Source: Butyriboletus loyo (lineage: Eukaryota > Basidiomycota > Agaricomycetes > Boletales > Boletaceae). From it: a stretch of DNA of 64,000 bases. A model generated the notes under the pieces. The model saw only the letters and a list, made by a program, of their open reading frames with translations, did no database searches and was not told the origin of the DNA. Positions 44,526 to 58,800 of this stretch are shown piece by piece (within the stretch, counting starts at the first letter, position 1; every line of letters begins with the position of its first letter). The DNA lies in assembly GCA_038093515.1 (NCBI GenBank), contig JBBPSI010000001.1, positions 124,001 to 188,000 of the forward strand, read 5' to 3'. The position numbers were made by a program, and so were the translations under genes.

Positions 44526-46750
44526 CTACGCGGGGAGGTGAGTATGGTCTATCCAAGAACAAGACGTATGCCTACCAGAGTTTTCTAGCACTGACAGCGC
44601 TTTTTGCACTGCACGCGTAGAGAAGTACTGAACATCAGCATCTCCATCGTTCTTCTGTTGCTCCAGGACAGGGATAACCTTCTGCCTCACAAATTCTTTA
44701 CCCCCGGGAGCGTCCCCAAACGAAGTCGCCAAAACCTCCAAAGCCTTGGCAACATTGAATCGTATGTTGGGGATGGGGTCAACGGCCAGTTGTAATAGGG
44801 GTGTTATGATCTCTGTTTGGATGATGGGCAAAGTCAAAGAGGGTGAAATGGTCTAGAGGATCGCGTCAGGAAAAAATGGAATCTTAGTGGTCACGAACAT
44901 ACCGTGATAGCTTGCACAGTGGTCATCCGGTACAAGTAGTTGGGGTGCTGACCCATGCCCACGACCTTGGGAACGATGGCAACCTTGGCCCACTCAACGC
45001 CAAAAACTTCAGTCAGTTTCTTGAGATTTATTGTAGCAGCTTCGCGTATGCTGAATACGGTGTCCCCCAACCAGGACATGCATAAGTTCCCGAGTTGATC
45101 ATCGAAAAATGGTTTCCCCAACTGCGTTGCGAGAAGAGGAATGTATTCGATAATCGCTTGCCGAACACGCCATGACTTGTCTTCTGCCAATTCAATGATG
45201 GCAGGCAGGAGGCTATCCGACAGGAGCTCGATGTCAATAACTATAAGAAATTCGAATCAGGCTGAAACGTCCATATATGTTACCGAAACTCTACATACCA
45301 CCGTTGACCGTTTCGAGTTTGCTGATAACGTTTAGACGAACTTCAGAGAACTCGTCCTTCAACAGATGAAGGAATAAGGGGAGCAAGTGCTCGACTGTTG
45401 CTTCACGACCGAGAAGTGGAGCCAGTCCACTGATCTGGTTCGCGAGAGCAGCTCTGACGTGTTGTGATGTATCGTGCGACAAGTCACGAACGCAGGGTAC
45501 GATACGTGCCAAGATGATGTCTCTTTCGATAAGTTTAGAGAACCCTGGGAATTGAACGAAATCAACCCTGATGGTATGCATGAAAATGTAAAGCGCAACG
45601 ATACCCGGAATCTGACCAGCAGCGGCGGTCCGCACTTCTGCCTCGTTGTCTTTCAAGAGTTGAACATACTGCCCGATCAGTTCCTCTCTGATTAACTCTG
45701 CGCCAACCGCCTCGGCAAGCTAAGAGAGATTGCTGTTCACTGTTCGTTACCACAACATTCTGATTGTGACACACCTCGTTGAAGTGCGTAGCGGCCATGT
45801 AACGTACTCTCCAGCTCTTATCGGCCACACTATGTCTTATTTGTTTCAATAGTTGTTCTTTCACTTCGAATGGCGTAAGCTGCTGAGCGATGACGATCAG
45901 ACCTTCAATTGTCAATAAGCGCACGGAATCCTGATCGTCCGACTGAAGTCTGCGGTAAACTGGCAGACCATCCGAGAGTACATGGTGCTTGGAGAGGGTC
46001 TTCACCAAAGGCTGGATAGACACGATCATCAGTAGGTATGGGCGTCGACGGTCTATCACGCACGCCAAGCCACCGTGCCACAGCGCGTCGAACCATGGGT
46101 GTATCATCGGCCCCAAGGGCAGCGAACGCTTTTCTCAACTCGTCCTGAATGGCAGGCGAGACTTTGGGGTAGACTGGCGAGTAAAGTGCGGCGGAGGAAG
46201 TTCGCGAGGTGAACCATTCACCCTGCGACAGGCGTTTTAAGAGGGGGACGTAATACTCTTCTATTTGGGTGGTTGACAAAATGGCAGCTATTTTCGAGAT
46301 GGAATCCGCGGCCTTGCGAGAAGAGGATGAGAGGAAAGGCGAATGACGGTGTCAAGACGCGGAAATACCTTCTCTCTAACCAACGTTTCCTCTACGGCGG
46401 AGAGATTCTCTAAAGGACCCAGCAAGACGTGAGCGTACTGCGGCCCGCCGATGTATTCTTCGAAATTTCGACCAAGCTCCTCTGCCAAGGCCAACAACAC
46501 TTCGTCCTCATCGTCGACAGAGTCCTGAAGGAATGGCACGAGCTCATCCCGGGCGCGATCGGGCCCCAGCGCAAGCGCTATCGTGGGTATGCTGTGGATG
46601 GCATTGAGTCTCAATTGGACATCTTCTGACCGCAACTCATCCATTAAGACGGCAATCGGAGCGATCTGAAGGGAGAAAGAACGGATAAGAATATTGAGGA
46701 TACGGATGTAAGAAAAAGCTAACGTCTTCTAAATTGAAAGACGAGTCCAT
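44526..46750 (-). CDS. Protein phosphatase 2A scaffold (A/PR65) subunit
   Basis: This is the HEAT-repeat scaffold that holds the PP2A catalytic and B subunits (yeast Tpd3). Exon one MDSSFNLED is joined by a 59-base intron to [20 protein letters not shown], and [40 protein letters not shown] and [13 protein letters not shown] give the first repeats. Further repeats include [140 protein letters not shown] and [20 protein letters not shown]. The conserved intra-repeat Trp-Arg-Val-Arg motifs are present. The last codons after [11 protein letters not shown] are uncertain, because a GTAGGC there may be a donor. About ten exons. Confidence 0.93.
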
Positions 46751-46866
46751 GGTGGTGGATGAGGGAAATAAAGTTGAATGTAGAGCGGCGACGACTCGTT
46801 CTTGTTTTGGGCACGCCACACAACAAACCGTGAGCCACAGCCACGACTCGACTCAGATCTTCCACC
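46751..46866. promoter_or_regulatory. Short bidirectional promoter (PP2A-A / glucose-6-phosphate epimerase)
   Basis: About 115 bases separate two divergent start codons. No clear TATA box is seen. Confidence 0.45.
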
Positions 46867-47943
46867 ATGCCCGTCCAACAATCCGATCGTCGTCTCGTCC
46901 TCACACATCCGAACGCGAGTCCATCTCTACTGATCCCCTTCAGCATCTCTCGCTCATCCCGCATATATATAGGGTGCCTCAGCCGAGCTCCTCCTTTACG
47001 GGGCCACCGTCATATCTTGGAAGACAGGCACGCACGCCAACCCTGCACCTGCCGAACGGCTGTTCGTGTCCTCCAAGGCAGCACTCGACGGCTCCAAGCC
47101 CGTTCGGGGGGGCATTCCCATAGTATTCCCATGCTTTGGCGCCCCCAGCCACCCGGAGCATGCCTGCCTCAGCCAACACGGCTTTGCGAGAAACCAAGAA
47201 TGGTCGTTTGACAGTGTCGTCATGGACAACGCGTCGGGTGTATCTGTCCGCCTGAGTGAGCGATTTACGTTGGGACGCTCTCGTCTTGCTCAGCATCGCA
47301 CAATATGTAGCATTGGGTGCAACGCCAAGCATCAAGGCTACGTATGATCGGCCGTTCCAGCTTGCGTATGTGGTGACGCTGGCGGAGCATGGATTGAGCA
47401 CAGATCTGCATGTGACGAATACATCTACATCGAGCGTCTATCCGCCCGACAATCTTGAGTTCCAGGCGCTGTTTCACAACTACATCCGTGCGCCTGCGAA
47501 CCAAGTTCTTGTGTTTCCACTGCAGAACAATACGTATTACGATAAGACGGAGTCGAGTGAGGAAGGGAGGAACACGGCGAAGACGGAGACGAGGGCAGGG
47601 GTAGACGTCCGAAAGTTTACCGACTCCATCTACGAGGACGCATCGGAGAAATACGAGGTGACATGGCCGGGGGGAGGCGTGGAGATCAAGGTGTCGGGAC
47701 TGAAGGATGTTGTGGTGTGGAACCCACAGCAAGCTGCGGGAAGCAAGATTGCAGACATGGAGGACGGTGGATGGTGCGTGGTCTGGGGGTGCTCGCGAGC
47801 GAGGATGCTCACGACTGACCAGGGAGAGATACGTGTGCGTCGAGCCAGGCCATGTGAAGGGATTTGTGGAGGTGGAACCTGGACGGACGTGGATTGGACG
47901 ACAGGTCCTGTCGGTGCTTCACGACGAGCGGAGGATCAAGTAG
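46867..47943 (+). CDS. Glucose-6-phosphate 1-epimerase
   Basis: The enzyme interconverts the alpha and beta anomers of hexose-6-phosphates in the cytosol (family of yeast YMR099C). The start is MPVQQSDRRLVLTHPNA; an intron (about 46919-46979) leads to TELLLYGATVISWKTGTHAN, ERLFVSSKAALDGSKPVRGG and IPIVFPCFGAPSHPEHACLS, then QHGFARNQEWSFDS with the catalytic His of the mutarotase fold. Later parts include SIKATYDRPFQLAYVVTLAE, LSTDLHVTNTS, LEFQALFHNYIRAP, LKDVVVWNPQQAAGSKIADM and ERYVCVEPGHVKGFVEVEPG with the catalytic Glu. The end is SVLHDERRIK. Four exons. Motif order and length agree with the family, and no signal peptide is seen. Confidence 0.92.
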
Positions 47944-48074
47944 CAAGCGAGTCCAACTCGCCCCTGGAGACTCGCCAAGCGGCACTCGATTCGACATTTC
48001 GTTTTCGCTCCTTCACGTTCCCGCCCCGTCGCTCTCTTTCTCTTTCGTTTTTTTTATCATAAGATTGTTGTAGG

Positions 48075-51000
48075 ATGAGTCTTGCGAAACAACCACGGCG
48101 ACCGAGTGTCCAACCGCCCGCTGTCTCAGCGTCGCCGACGAGCGAGAAAATACTCCAAAGTCGGCTGTCGGAGCAGTCCTTCTCTCGAAAGTCCATCAAG
48201 TCAACTGCCAGCGCGTTTGTCCCACCCAACTCGGCAAACTCTCTCTCCCTCTCTTCTTCCCTCCCAATCTCCATCTCCCCTCCCACAGACGACCCCGCCC
48301 TTGCCGACGAGCTCGACTACATCACCGTCACCGCCCCCCCCAGTCTTCCTCACGAAAAGTCCGAGTCGCTCCCCCGTCAGGTCGACAAGGCTTCTCGCAT
48401 CCTCGGCATCTCTCACAGAAAATCAATGGAGCCCATCCCCGCCTCCAACAGGACTTCCATTCTCTCCACTCGCTCCGCCCCAAACATCCCCACACAGCAC
48501 ATCCCCACCCTCCCCCTCACCTCCCTCTACCTCGTCTCTGGTCTCCCAAAGAGTCCTCACACTTGGACCCTCGCCGATCCCGATGCCGTCCTCGGCCTCC
48601 ACCATTCCGAAGGCGCCGTCGCCCGCTGGTGGAGACCAGAAGTCCTCGGTAGCACCGTCTCTCCCGGTGCCGGGGGGGGCAAGAAAAAGAAAAAGAACGC
48701 CAAGGGTGAACCTACCGAAGTCCTCAAGGGCGCCGGCGCACTCTCAAAGGCCGAAGTCGGAAAGATGTTGTCCAAGGCTCTCAAGGTTCATATCTCCATC
48801 TTGCTCGTCTCCCTCGTCTTATATTCTTCCCTAGCTTTCCTTCACTCGCGAGGTTGAGATCATCGCCTCCACTCTTCAACCCGCCAGCACCATACACACT
48901 TTTACTTTTACTCTCCCCGCTCCCTCTACCCCCCTTGCTCCTGTTCCGCCTGACGTTGGCTTTCTTAGGGGCTCTGTCCTCACCGCCGACCGCTCCTCGG
49001 CTGCGCCCACCTTCACCTACCCCTACACAGACGATCCTTTCGCCAACGCCCGTCCTTCCTCCGCCTATCTCGGTCCTTCCTCCGTACTTGCTCCGCCTCC
49101 TGCCCTCCCTTCTCCCATGTACGAGAAGCAAGCAACTGCAGGTGTCGGTGGAAGCGGCACAATCACTTACCACGGCGTGTGCTTGACTGTTTGGAGCCAC
49201 GCGGATGCGGAGAGGAGTGCCGCCATTCGCAGAACGCTCGAAGCCGGTCGCGCCAGAAAGGAAAGCGCGCAGTCTTTGGTTGCTTCTCGGCTCAAGGTTC
49301 TGCGGTCTTCCGTCGGTCATGGATCTACAGGCAACCTTGCTGAGCCTGGCCGTCGTGTCGGAAAACGCAGCGCACGCGGTCCCTGGCCGGGAACTGATGG
49401 CGAAACCGACGGTGAGGGCGCAGAAACCGATGCCGGCGCTATAAGCGAGAGTGACTTTGACGTCGCGAGCACTGTCGGTGGCCATGGCCCTGGTGAGAGC
49501 ACCCTTTTCCTCCCAGGCGACACCGTCTTTTGGCTTCCATATGCGCTGTGTGAGTATTTTCATTCAGAGCCGTCGACGCGTACCTGATCTTGATTGACAT
49601 AGCACTCGTATCTCGTCACCCGATCTACGACCTCATGAGAGATTATCTTACTCTCTCCTGGGCCCGCTTCTCCAAGGATGTTCAGTCTCATACTTTGCAA
49701 ATCTCGAAAATCCTTGCGCATCCCGCCCCACGTGCGGGTGAACTCATCAAACTCGATGCTTCCCTTACCCCTCTTGTTGGGCGCTCATCGGGTGGTGCAT
49801 CCGGAAGCAGCAATAACGAGGATACCAGTCTTGAGGTCATTGCAAGGTTCCCCGGAGGTCTCGATTTCGGTAGGGGGTTGGTTGACATCAATTTCACCAT
49901 GTGGCCGTTATTCAAATGTTTAAACATCGATAACGTGTTGACCGCTTGCGAGGTGCGTAGTTCAACTTTATTTCCGGTCCTTTAGTCCGTTCTGAGCCTA
50001 TTTCCAGATCGCATTGGCTCCCACTGGTCGTGTTTTGTTTTTCTCTCGATACCCTGCGATGCTTGGCGTAAGCGTCCCGCTTTTTACCTGCTCTTAACCC
50101 TCACTCTGTCTTTATTGCAGACTGCTGTGTCTACCATCAAATATCTCGTCGAGTTGCGTGGATGGAATGGCATTGCGCTGTCCGCAGTCCATGCACGTGA
50201 CGCCAAGATCTACATCGATGACCCTGGTCCCTGGATATTGGGTCTGGCGACCGAGGCGAGGTACAGCGTGCGGCCTGCGCCGGAAGTTTGTGTCATTGAT
50301 TTGTAAGTCGCACTTCGTGATGATTTGTTAGATCCCTCACACTGTTGGGTTGCCTTGTATAGGGATATCAATTACTTGAGCTGCCCCTCGCCACCTCCTG
50401 GCATTGTCTCCACCAAGCAGCAGCGAGAGAAATATAGACAGCGATTACTTGCCACTTTTGAGCCCCACTATCATCCAGACCACAGCATACCCTCGTATGT
50501 CTTCTTGGTTAATTTATTGCTCTCGGTATCTAATGTTGTCACCTCGATAACAGCGAGTTCAAAGAAGCTTTCCCCGCGGGTCGGTTCCGCCCAGTATGCA
50601 AAGTGCAGGCGAAAAGAGGCGGAGAGATGGCTGCTGTCGCCGATACTATCAAGCCACCCGAATGGTGGCATTCCACGCGCATCATTCAGGCATTTGATGC
50701 CGTGCTCGAGGACAAGGTGAACTAGTGCACGGAGAACGTGTGCGAGCAGTATGCTAACTTGCTCATAGTTCAGGAAACCCTCCCTTCTTAAGCGTCTCTC
50801 CTCATTCGGTACCGCTCGTCGTCTGCCACAACTAACTACTGCGGAACAGCACATTCAGCTCTCCATTCGCAAACGTGCTACTGCCTTTGTCGATGCACGA
50901 GATGACCTTGAGACGAAGATTGGGCGACTCTCTCGTCGTCTCAACTTCCTTATGACCGAGGCCGATCTGTGGAGAGACAAATTCGTGACATTCGAACAGT

Positions 51001-52547
51001 ACGCCGAGAAATTGAGTGTGGAGGCGGACCAGCTGAGGGGCAAGATTGGCAAGGAACAGAGGGAAACTAAGAGGTTGAGCGGGCTTGTCACTTTCACAGC
51101 TGCGGAGAAAACTAAGCTACAGTCTCGTGAGTAAATTTCGTCCGCTTGTGAGGAGACCATTAATCGGGAGCGTATTGTCAGGACTGGTCGATACTGAGCG
51201 AGCACACAAGGATGCACTCATGGAACTAGAGCGGATGCGGGAGACAATGCAACGCATGGAAGAAGAACGTGCAGATATGGTCGCCGAAGTAGAAGCACAG
51301 ATCGAGCGTGCACTCGCATCCATGGCTGTCGACGTCGATGAATCCGACTACGGTGGAGAGCTTTCATCCCGCCCTAGTTCACGCATGTCCGCTCCTCCAA
51401 GTGGAACACGTTCGAGGCGTGCCAGTGATGCCGTGAAGAGTGGATCTCACGAAAACAATGGATCTCGGCTGCGCAGCTTCGGCACTGAGTCAACTCTCGC
51501 AGAGGCGTATGAACGCGGAATGGATGATACGTTGGTTGCCAACAAATCCGAGCGGGAGACAGACACTATCGCAGAGGAGGAAGAGGCTCCAGTGTCGCCG
51601 ACAATGAAGAAGAGATTCTCAGCGACGCAGAGTGAAGCTGTACAAGATGGCATGATGGCCGTTGATGAAGGTATCAGTGAACGCAGTGATAAGATCGCAC
51701 AAAAAGTCTTGCAGATTCAGCAAAAGGTCAGTGGATATATGATGGGTGATTTTGTCGTTTTCTGATTCGCTCTGTTTGACAGCTGGAAATAGCGTTGGCG
51801 TCGGAGAACGTTCAAGACTGGAAGAAGAGATCTGCAGGGTACAGGAGTACTGGGTCCGATTATGCTACTGATGAACATGCCGACGAGAGTTCAGATGCCG
51901 CTGTGTCCGTCCGCCTGCGCCAACCCCGGAGTACGAAGCTGGTGAATAACCCTCCCATCAAGGCGAAGCGCAGGGAACGTAGTGACACAGCGTCTACAAA
52001 TCGAACTGGCACCGGTACCATCACACGCCGTTCCATTGACACTGCCGCCTCGACAACGCCACGGGATTGCTCCACTCCGAACAATACATTACCACGAGAG
52101 GACAAGATCCCAGGACAATTCGAATGCGAGACGGGCGGTACTGATCTCTTGACCCCCACCGCGGAGGTACCTCACCAGTCACTTCGGAAAGTTGCGTCTG
52201 CAGTTTCGTTGACTGTGCCAACTACCGCGCCAATGACCCCTGCTCTGACACCAGCCATGACTACTACTACCGATGAGTCTGACACCGAGTTTCAGAGTGC
52301 TTATTCGACGAGCCCACGCGACAGTTGCGGTAGCTTTGAGAGCAAGAAGGCGATGCAACATGACTCGGACGACTCTGGAACATCCACAGACCAGGATTAC
52401 AAGAAGCATGTGACAGAATATACCGACTTGCCTATGAGGGCACGACTCTCCAGTACCGCAACTGCGATACCGCAGAGCAGCCCAACTCTGTCCGACGTTA
52501 CTGCCGCACCAAGTGGGCGCGGCGGCTTCACAGCGCGTTCGCGTTAG
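48075..52547 (+). CDS. DENN-domain protein (putative Rab GEF)
   Basis: The start is MSLAKQPRRPSVQPPAVSAS and the N-terminal region is Ser/Pro-rich. The first folded part (LTSLYLVSGLPKSPHTWTLA) is followed by uDENN-type sequence: TITYHGVCLTVWSHADAERS, FWLPYALSLVSRHPIYDLMR, LSWARFSKDVQSHTLQISKI. The cDENN core is RGLVDINFTMWPLFKCLNID, NVLTACEIALAPTGRVLFFS, YPAMLGTAVSTIKYLVELRG, IYIDDPGPWILGLATEARY and VIDLDINYLSC. Then come a helical region (SIRKRATAFVDARDDLETKI), coiled coils with LVDTERAHKDALMELERMRE, and a long disordered Ser/Thr-rich tail to 52547. DENN proteins load GTP on Rab proteins in membrane traffic; which Rab is unknown. About nine exons; total near 1,300 residues. It converges on VPS13 with 250 bases between stops. 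Confidence 0.85.
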
Positions 52548-52801
52548 GGACGAATTAGCATGTCAGGAATATACCCCACCCTCCACATACATATCATTAT
52601 CATCATCATCATTGGAATGTGCTAACCCTGCAGTCTTTTCCTCCTCCCACTCCTTTGGCTAGTTATTTCACTCGTACTTGTTCATATGGATCTTACATGT
52701 CATGTTCAGCTTCAATACATATATTACAATTCACTTCAGCGTAGTGCAGGGATGCTACATGATACAGCCATTACTTATCCGATTTGATCTATTCAGTTGC
52801 A
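52548..52801. other. 3' flanks of DENN and VPS13 genes, with a small CAT repeat
   Basis: AT-rich sequence between convergent stop codons. A short trinucleotide run (ATCATCATCATCATT) is near 52600. No gene was seen. Confidence 0.4.
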
Positions 52802-55800
52802 TTAGTCCATTCTACGCCTATTGTTGAACGCTTTCACTACTGATGCAATTTGTGCAAAGAACCACGCTTGTGCATTCTTGTCGGGTATCAGTACAAACTT
52901 GTCGTGGTCCTTTCCGGATTTGTGCGAAAATCGAATACCAGTGTCCTCGGTCGTGACTCCCTGTACCATCGTCAGAGGCAGGTCCCATTCCAGGCGTAAT
53001 CTCTTGGACCAGAACGAGAGCACCCTCGCTGAGGTCAACAAGACAACGCTGTCGCCGCCTGCAAGGTCTGTCCAGATCTTCGACGTGTACAGTATATGTT
53101 CAGTTCGACACGTACCGACATGAGCCACATAGCATTCGTTTCTGTAAGCACCTTGTTCCAGGTCTCTCATCCAATACTGGCCGAGTGCCTCACGACTCGA
53201 AAATGGCTGGCATGTTTTGTGAGTCCAAACTGAAGTGACCATATCGTTACACGTACTACTAATACACCATCTGGAGGGACGTGTCTTGGCTAGAACAAAT
53301 CAATTTAAGATCTTACACAATATGATGTTTGATGGTTACTCACCGGTCTAACGCGGTCTCTTTCTGGCTTATCGAAGACGGTCGTGGTGTTCCTTATCCC
53401 TGACACGGCATCAACAATTACAACTGAGAACAGACGAGGGACCTGGCTACCTTCAGAGACGTTGGACGCGAGATCAAACACCCCGACCGCAGGTTTGGTC
53501 AGAGCACTATAATCACACATTAGGTGGCACCATCGCGAATCGCATGTATGCGTACCCAACCAAGCCCTTGCCTATGCCTTTGAAAAACCCGACGGCACCT
53601 TCTGTCTCTGCTCCCTGAATAGGCTTCGTCTAGCACGCCATGAGCAATCACTGTGGTGTAGTTTATCCGTTCTGCATACCACAATGCCCTCCATTGCACT
53701 GACAACGCTAGTGGCAAGCGCTTCACCACCTGCAGTTACACCATAACTAGCAAGGGGTGTGAAAACAGAGGCGAGAGAGAAGAACACTTCTTACATTGCA
53801 TGACGAGGCCGATTGCGGCGCTGTGACAACCTACGTTGTGCTTGATATTCTGCGTCAAACGTTGCAGCGGATAGACCTAGAGTCAAGTCAGCAGCATCCC
53901 TTGAACAAGAACAAGTTGTCCGACCTTTGCCCAGGCTACTTGTGAATTTGGTGACACTGTCTGATAGACCAAACACTGTCTTCTTGACAAAACTAGCAGC
54001 ACCCTGGGCTTTGGGTTAGAACATTCACCATAGACCAGCGCGAACAGCCAACTACCTTTGCGATTCCGATACCTAATTCCCTGTTCCCATGCATGACAAC
54101 CCCGTGGTATGGTGCGTAAAAGATGTCTGCCACCCCAGAACTCACGTTCGTAAAGAGGCCCACCGGATTCCCGATGAAATCGGCAGAACCGAGAATGCGG
54201 TACAGTTGCCGCAAGACATCCTGACGGTAGTGGTATGTGATACGATTTTGTAGTTCAGGTATTGTCAATCGCATATCTGCGATGGCGAGGGCGTTGAGCT
54301 CAAGGGGTGCATCATTGATATTCCCCAGTGTCATAGTTAGCGCATTGACAACCACTGCCAAGGGGTTCCGAATGCTCAACCTACGTCGACGTGAAAAGAT
54401 TGACAATAGCTTGAACTATCCGTGACTTACTTCTCTTCACTGCTTACCCTTTCGGTTCGCATGAAAGACAATGTTAACTGAATGGGGTGCAATTGGAGCA
54501 CTTCAAAATAAACATCTTGTCCAGGAGCAGTGGGCTGTGGGTCGGGAATTATCTCTGGATGCTGTATTAGGATACTTGGGAACAGATGAGCCATGGTCCG
54601 AATCTCATGTTATTAACTCACTCTTCTACGTTCTCCTCCCATGAGGCGCCTTTGACCTGCGTGAGATCGTACATCGCAAAGAGAAAATCTTCATCGGCCT
54701 CAATTGTCAAGGCCTGCAACAGAATCGAGCAGTACTTGACAAAGAGAACACCGTGCTCTATGAAGGCCGTTAGAAAACCCAAACAACCCCTGGTCCCGTA
54801 TCTTCCCTACCTTGGTCCTTTAGCCAGACGACGGAGGCTTGGATCGTTGGTGGAATGGCCGCCGTTCCGCTGGCTTCCTTGGAAACAGGGCTTGGTTGGA
54901 GGAGGACAGGATATAATGCATCATGAAGTTGGTTGTCAATTTGAAGAGACCCACAACATAAAGTGGCTGCCTGTGAGCCTGGCGTATTGTTGTATTCAAA
55001 ACGTAGGGACTCCGATGAGGCATATACCACCTCAATCATTTTGCGATTTATGAGGGATATTCCTATCCCTGCAAGATCGACTTCGATCCTCAGAGTAGGT
55101 GCAGCATCCTCTGAAACTGCTTCGAAGCCCTCAAGACTTCCCAGTGTGTCAGACCGGGATAGCGCGCCGGTAGTCGGCAGTTTGGGCTTATACAGACTGC
55201 GCTCTGCAACATAAGGAGTGATTCGTAATACTTGTTTATGGCGGTCAGCCCGCACGTCCAACGACACGGCACGTGCTCGTTGTCGATCCTAGGTTATTGG
55301 TCAGCAAAAAACAAGACGAGTCAAGGACCGATGGAACGAACTTGGAATTTGAACGGAACAAGGACACCAATTTCCATAATGTCAACCACGCGACGTGCAT
55401 CGTTGATCGTCAACATAAGCTTTTTCCCCCTCGCCGCAGGCTGATCCCAAGCATACTGCATGACCGAATGCGGTGCGAGCTTGTATCGCGGGATGCTTGA
55501 TTTCACTACCTCTACTTCGTTTCGACCCGAGTCCTAAACATGGTCAGTAATCAGCGGGACGGCATTAAAAACGAGCCTACCCATTGGCAGACAAAAACGG
55601 TATAATCGCTGTCATTTTCTAGCTCAAACGGCCATTCATCTGCTTTTAAGAAAGTAACAAAGATAATAGACCCATCGATTTTGATGTCTGCTCTAACGAT
55701 ATCGACTTGGTTGTCGTTCGACGCTCTGGGCACTCGAAGATGAATATTTCCGATGTCCTGAATGTTGACAGGGGATGACCTAGTGATTTTCAGTCGTACT

Positions 55801-58800
55801 TGTGGAAACGTTCTGTTCTTGTTCACCTACCATCGCGCGTTGAGACCGGTGTATGCAATGGTGAGAAGCTTCTCCTCCCCGGCTTGCATGATTTGCAACG
55901 GAATACGTTCTCCTGAATCCAATACGGCTCGACCCCGTGGTAACCCCTTGTATTCGCGGAATTGGATGGGGCAAGAGAGGTCGTTCTTCAACATAAACCT
56001 CGGCGAAATCGTGATAACTTTTGTGAGTTTGTACTTGCCCAGTCCTTCTGTCCACGATAATCCGAAATTATATTCTTCGTTCTTTTGTTTCGTGGACGGT
56101 ATCACCATCTCCGCGTCAGCCGCTGGAGCTTCAAGGCTGAACACCTTCAACCATCAAGAGAACGTCAGCACTCATGCGAGTTCAGGCCACATGAAAGGCA
56201 CGATACATTCGACCAACCCGACTCCCCGACCTTGAATATAAACGCTTGAGCGTTGTCGTGAGGGTGAGACAGTACTACCCGTCTATTAGCGTACTAGTCC
56301 GTAGTAAGGCATCAGAACCTACAGAATGGTACGGGGGTAGTGAGGACGTCTTACGACATACATGAATCAGTGACACCGTGACATTATAATATGTTCATAC
56401 CTAGTCGAATATCACCAGCGACGTCCGACGGAGAAGTAGCGCGATTAGATCGAGCTGTCTTCACACTGAAAGGCATTCCCGACTTGTTCACAACAAGGTA
56501 TGGACAATATATCTGAACTTTGAACGGTCCGCCGGACTCGGAATATCGACTTGATGTAGGTGAGATCGCAACATCTTGTAAAATAGAGAAGCCACATACA
56601 CATAATTAAGACTCAGGTGGAGTTTGCGATTGCTTTGATCGCGAAGCGCCAACCGGGATTCAATGTCAAAGTCAGAGTGATGGTCATTATTAATGATGGC
56701 GAAGTCGCTTGGCCTGAAAACTGCACAGACCATGAGTTCCGCACCGCAGGAATTCGGCATATTCACCTGTGTCTTGCACCTCCACATTTAGTAGGACCAG
56801 ATGGTCTAGTTCCACCGAGTGTACTGGCATCACGCCACCCTTTCTTAGGTAGCTTTTCCAATTCTGGTCAGCGTTCTTGTCGTAGATACGGTATTGGAGA
56901 TTGTAAGGCAACAAATTCTCCAGCTCAATCGGAGCACGAAGTTTGAGTCTGATTTTGGGAGATTTCCTAAGAGATGTGTCAGGAGATGCCAAGGAGCGTG
57001 AAACAAAACTTGCCGCGCAGCAGGATCACTGGAATCTGTTTGTACCCATGCCTGGAAGCGGAAGGGTTCCTCTCGTTGGTCGGTGTGAGGACAACTAATG
57101 GAAAGAGATTTCTTGGCAACTAGATCCTCGAATCGCAGGGAGGAACACCAGCGATAACCAAAACCCTCTGTGATGGTATCTGGTAGGTTTCAGTATATGT
57201 CAAAAATGTTGTGCTTACGATCTGGCTGGAGTTTAACTCTGTTCTGCGTGACTGCTTCAATGGGCAGTGCATAGTCTTGGCCAGGGGCTTCGTGGCAGTG
57301 AGTGCGACGACTCGAGAATACTAAGCAGCAACTGACCAATCTTCTCTAGAGAATACACAGGATGGCCAGTGTGGTCCACCAACATGAGTTCCAAAGGGTA
57401 GAACGTCAGGTTCTCCACCAAATAAGTCGAGCGCAGAGTCACTATTTTGACATTGTCTTCCACAGTGACAGCGCACAGCAAACGATCAGCATATTTTTCC
57501 GTCCGAGGGCGCAGCGAAAAAGTAAACTCTCCCTCCCTGTCAACCGGGATGCCTCGAAGAGATTCCCATGGTTTCCCGACCACTTGAATGCCGATGTTGT
57601 GTTGCTCGGACGCCGAGCCATGCTAAAAATTGTCAGCACACGGCCGAAGGGGTCCACGATTGGACCTACTTCCCGCATCTTCTTCCAGTCATCAAATCGC
57701 CAGTCAATGATCTGATCATGGTTAAGTTTGACTGCATTGCTCTCCTGCACCCCACTGCTGGTATCGTTATCTGACCAGACGAAAAGAGGGGAACCCGTGC
57801 GATTCCGAATTCGATATGGAGCATAGCTCCCGCGATCCTTCTGAAGAACTCGCTCTCGTTCTCGTCCCCACATGTTGATAGAGGTTGTTGCAAGTTCGGC
57901 GAATGTAGTGCTAAGATTGAGATCCAGGCGCTCACGAGCAGTCATAGAGACCTTGAGAGCACTTGAAGCTTGATCCTTACTTAGCTATCATGATCACTGT
58001 CAGCGCAAAACGCCCGAGTAGTCAATTAACCAACACTACCGATAACGTAAACTTCCAAGGGTCAATCACTAAAAACAGAAGGTTAACTACTTTATGAACA
58101 GTGGATGAAGAAGATCGTACAGGGCTCCCAGTGCGAATTGCTGAGATTCCAATAGTTGATATGCGTCTCTAACACGGCTGACGCCTGGAGCTGAATGCCC
58201 ATGTCAACTTCACGAGTTTGATCTTGCCGTGAAAGGCTCACCCCTGATGACCAGTCCTTAGCCATCAAGATAAAGGGCTTCACATTAAATTGAAGCATAG
58301 GCTGTTCGTGCAGATCCCCAATCAAAATCAGTCTAAATCCATCAATGGTCGCTTTCATCTGTGAAACCATCGTTATATACCTACAAGTGAGTGTGGCGCT
58401 AAGTTCATACCTGTTCCTTCGACATGATAATATGCGCTTTCGCAGGTGGTCGTCGCGCAGCCACCACGGACGATGCAGACCGGGTAGTTCGAGTTTGCAC
58501 GTTCGAGGACTGCTTTGCGTCGAGAAACGTATCCTCATGTGATCTAGCGTACAGCTCAATGGCCTTTGTGGCAATCGCAGTGATGAGCATGATATCGCGG
58601 TATGATGCCCGAAAGACTATTTCCGTTGATGAACTTTCCATTGATATGTGTTGAGAAGCCTGACTGTCGAGGGAAAATGTCAGGTCGACATCGTCCAAAA
58701 AGCGCACGGTGTCCGATTCTGCGCCCATCCGTATCAGCGACATCCCAAGCCTCTTGACGCTGAATGCCATGACAGCCTATGCTCAGTTAGCATAGTCACC

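Noticed and set aside
48082..48834. 250-residue plus-strand frame
   Set aside because: It is a frame-shifted shadow of the DENN gene's Ser/Pro-rich N-terminus; the product is low complexity only.
48781..49563. 260-residue minus-strand frame
   Set aside because: It is antisense to DENN exons and has no domain; composition is Arg/Gly/Ser-rich.
56150..56500. Apparent break in VPS13 (many stops)
   Set aside because: Two introns with proper borders and a short exon ([20 protein letters not shown]) restore the reading frame, so there is no pseudogene signal.
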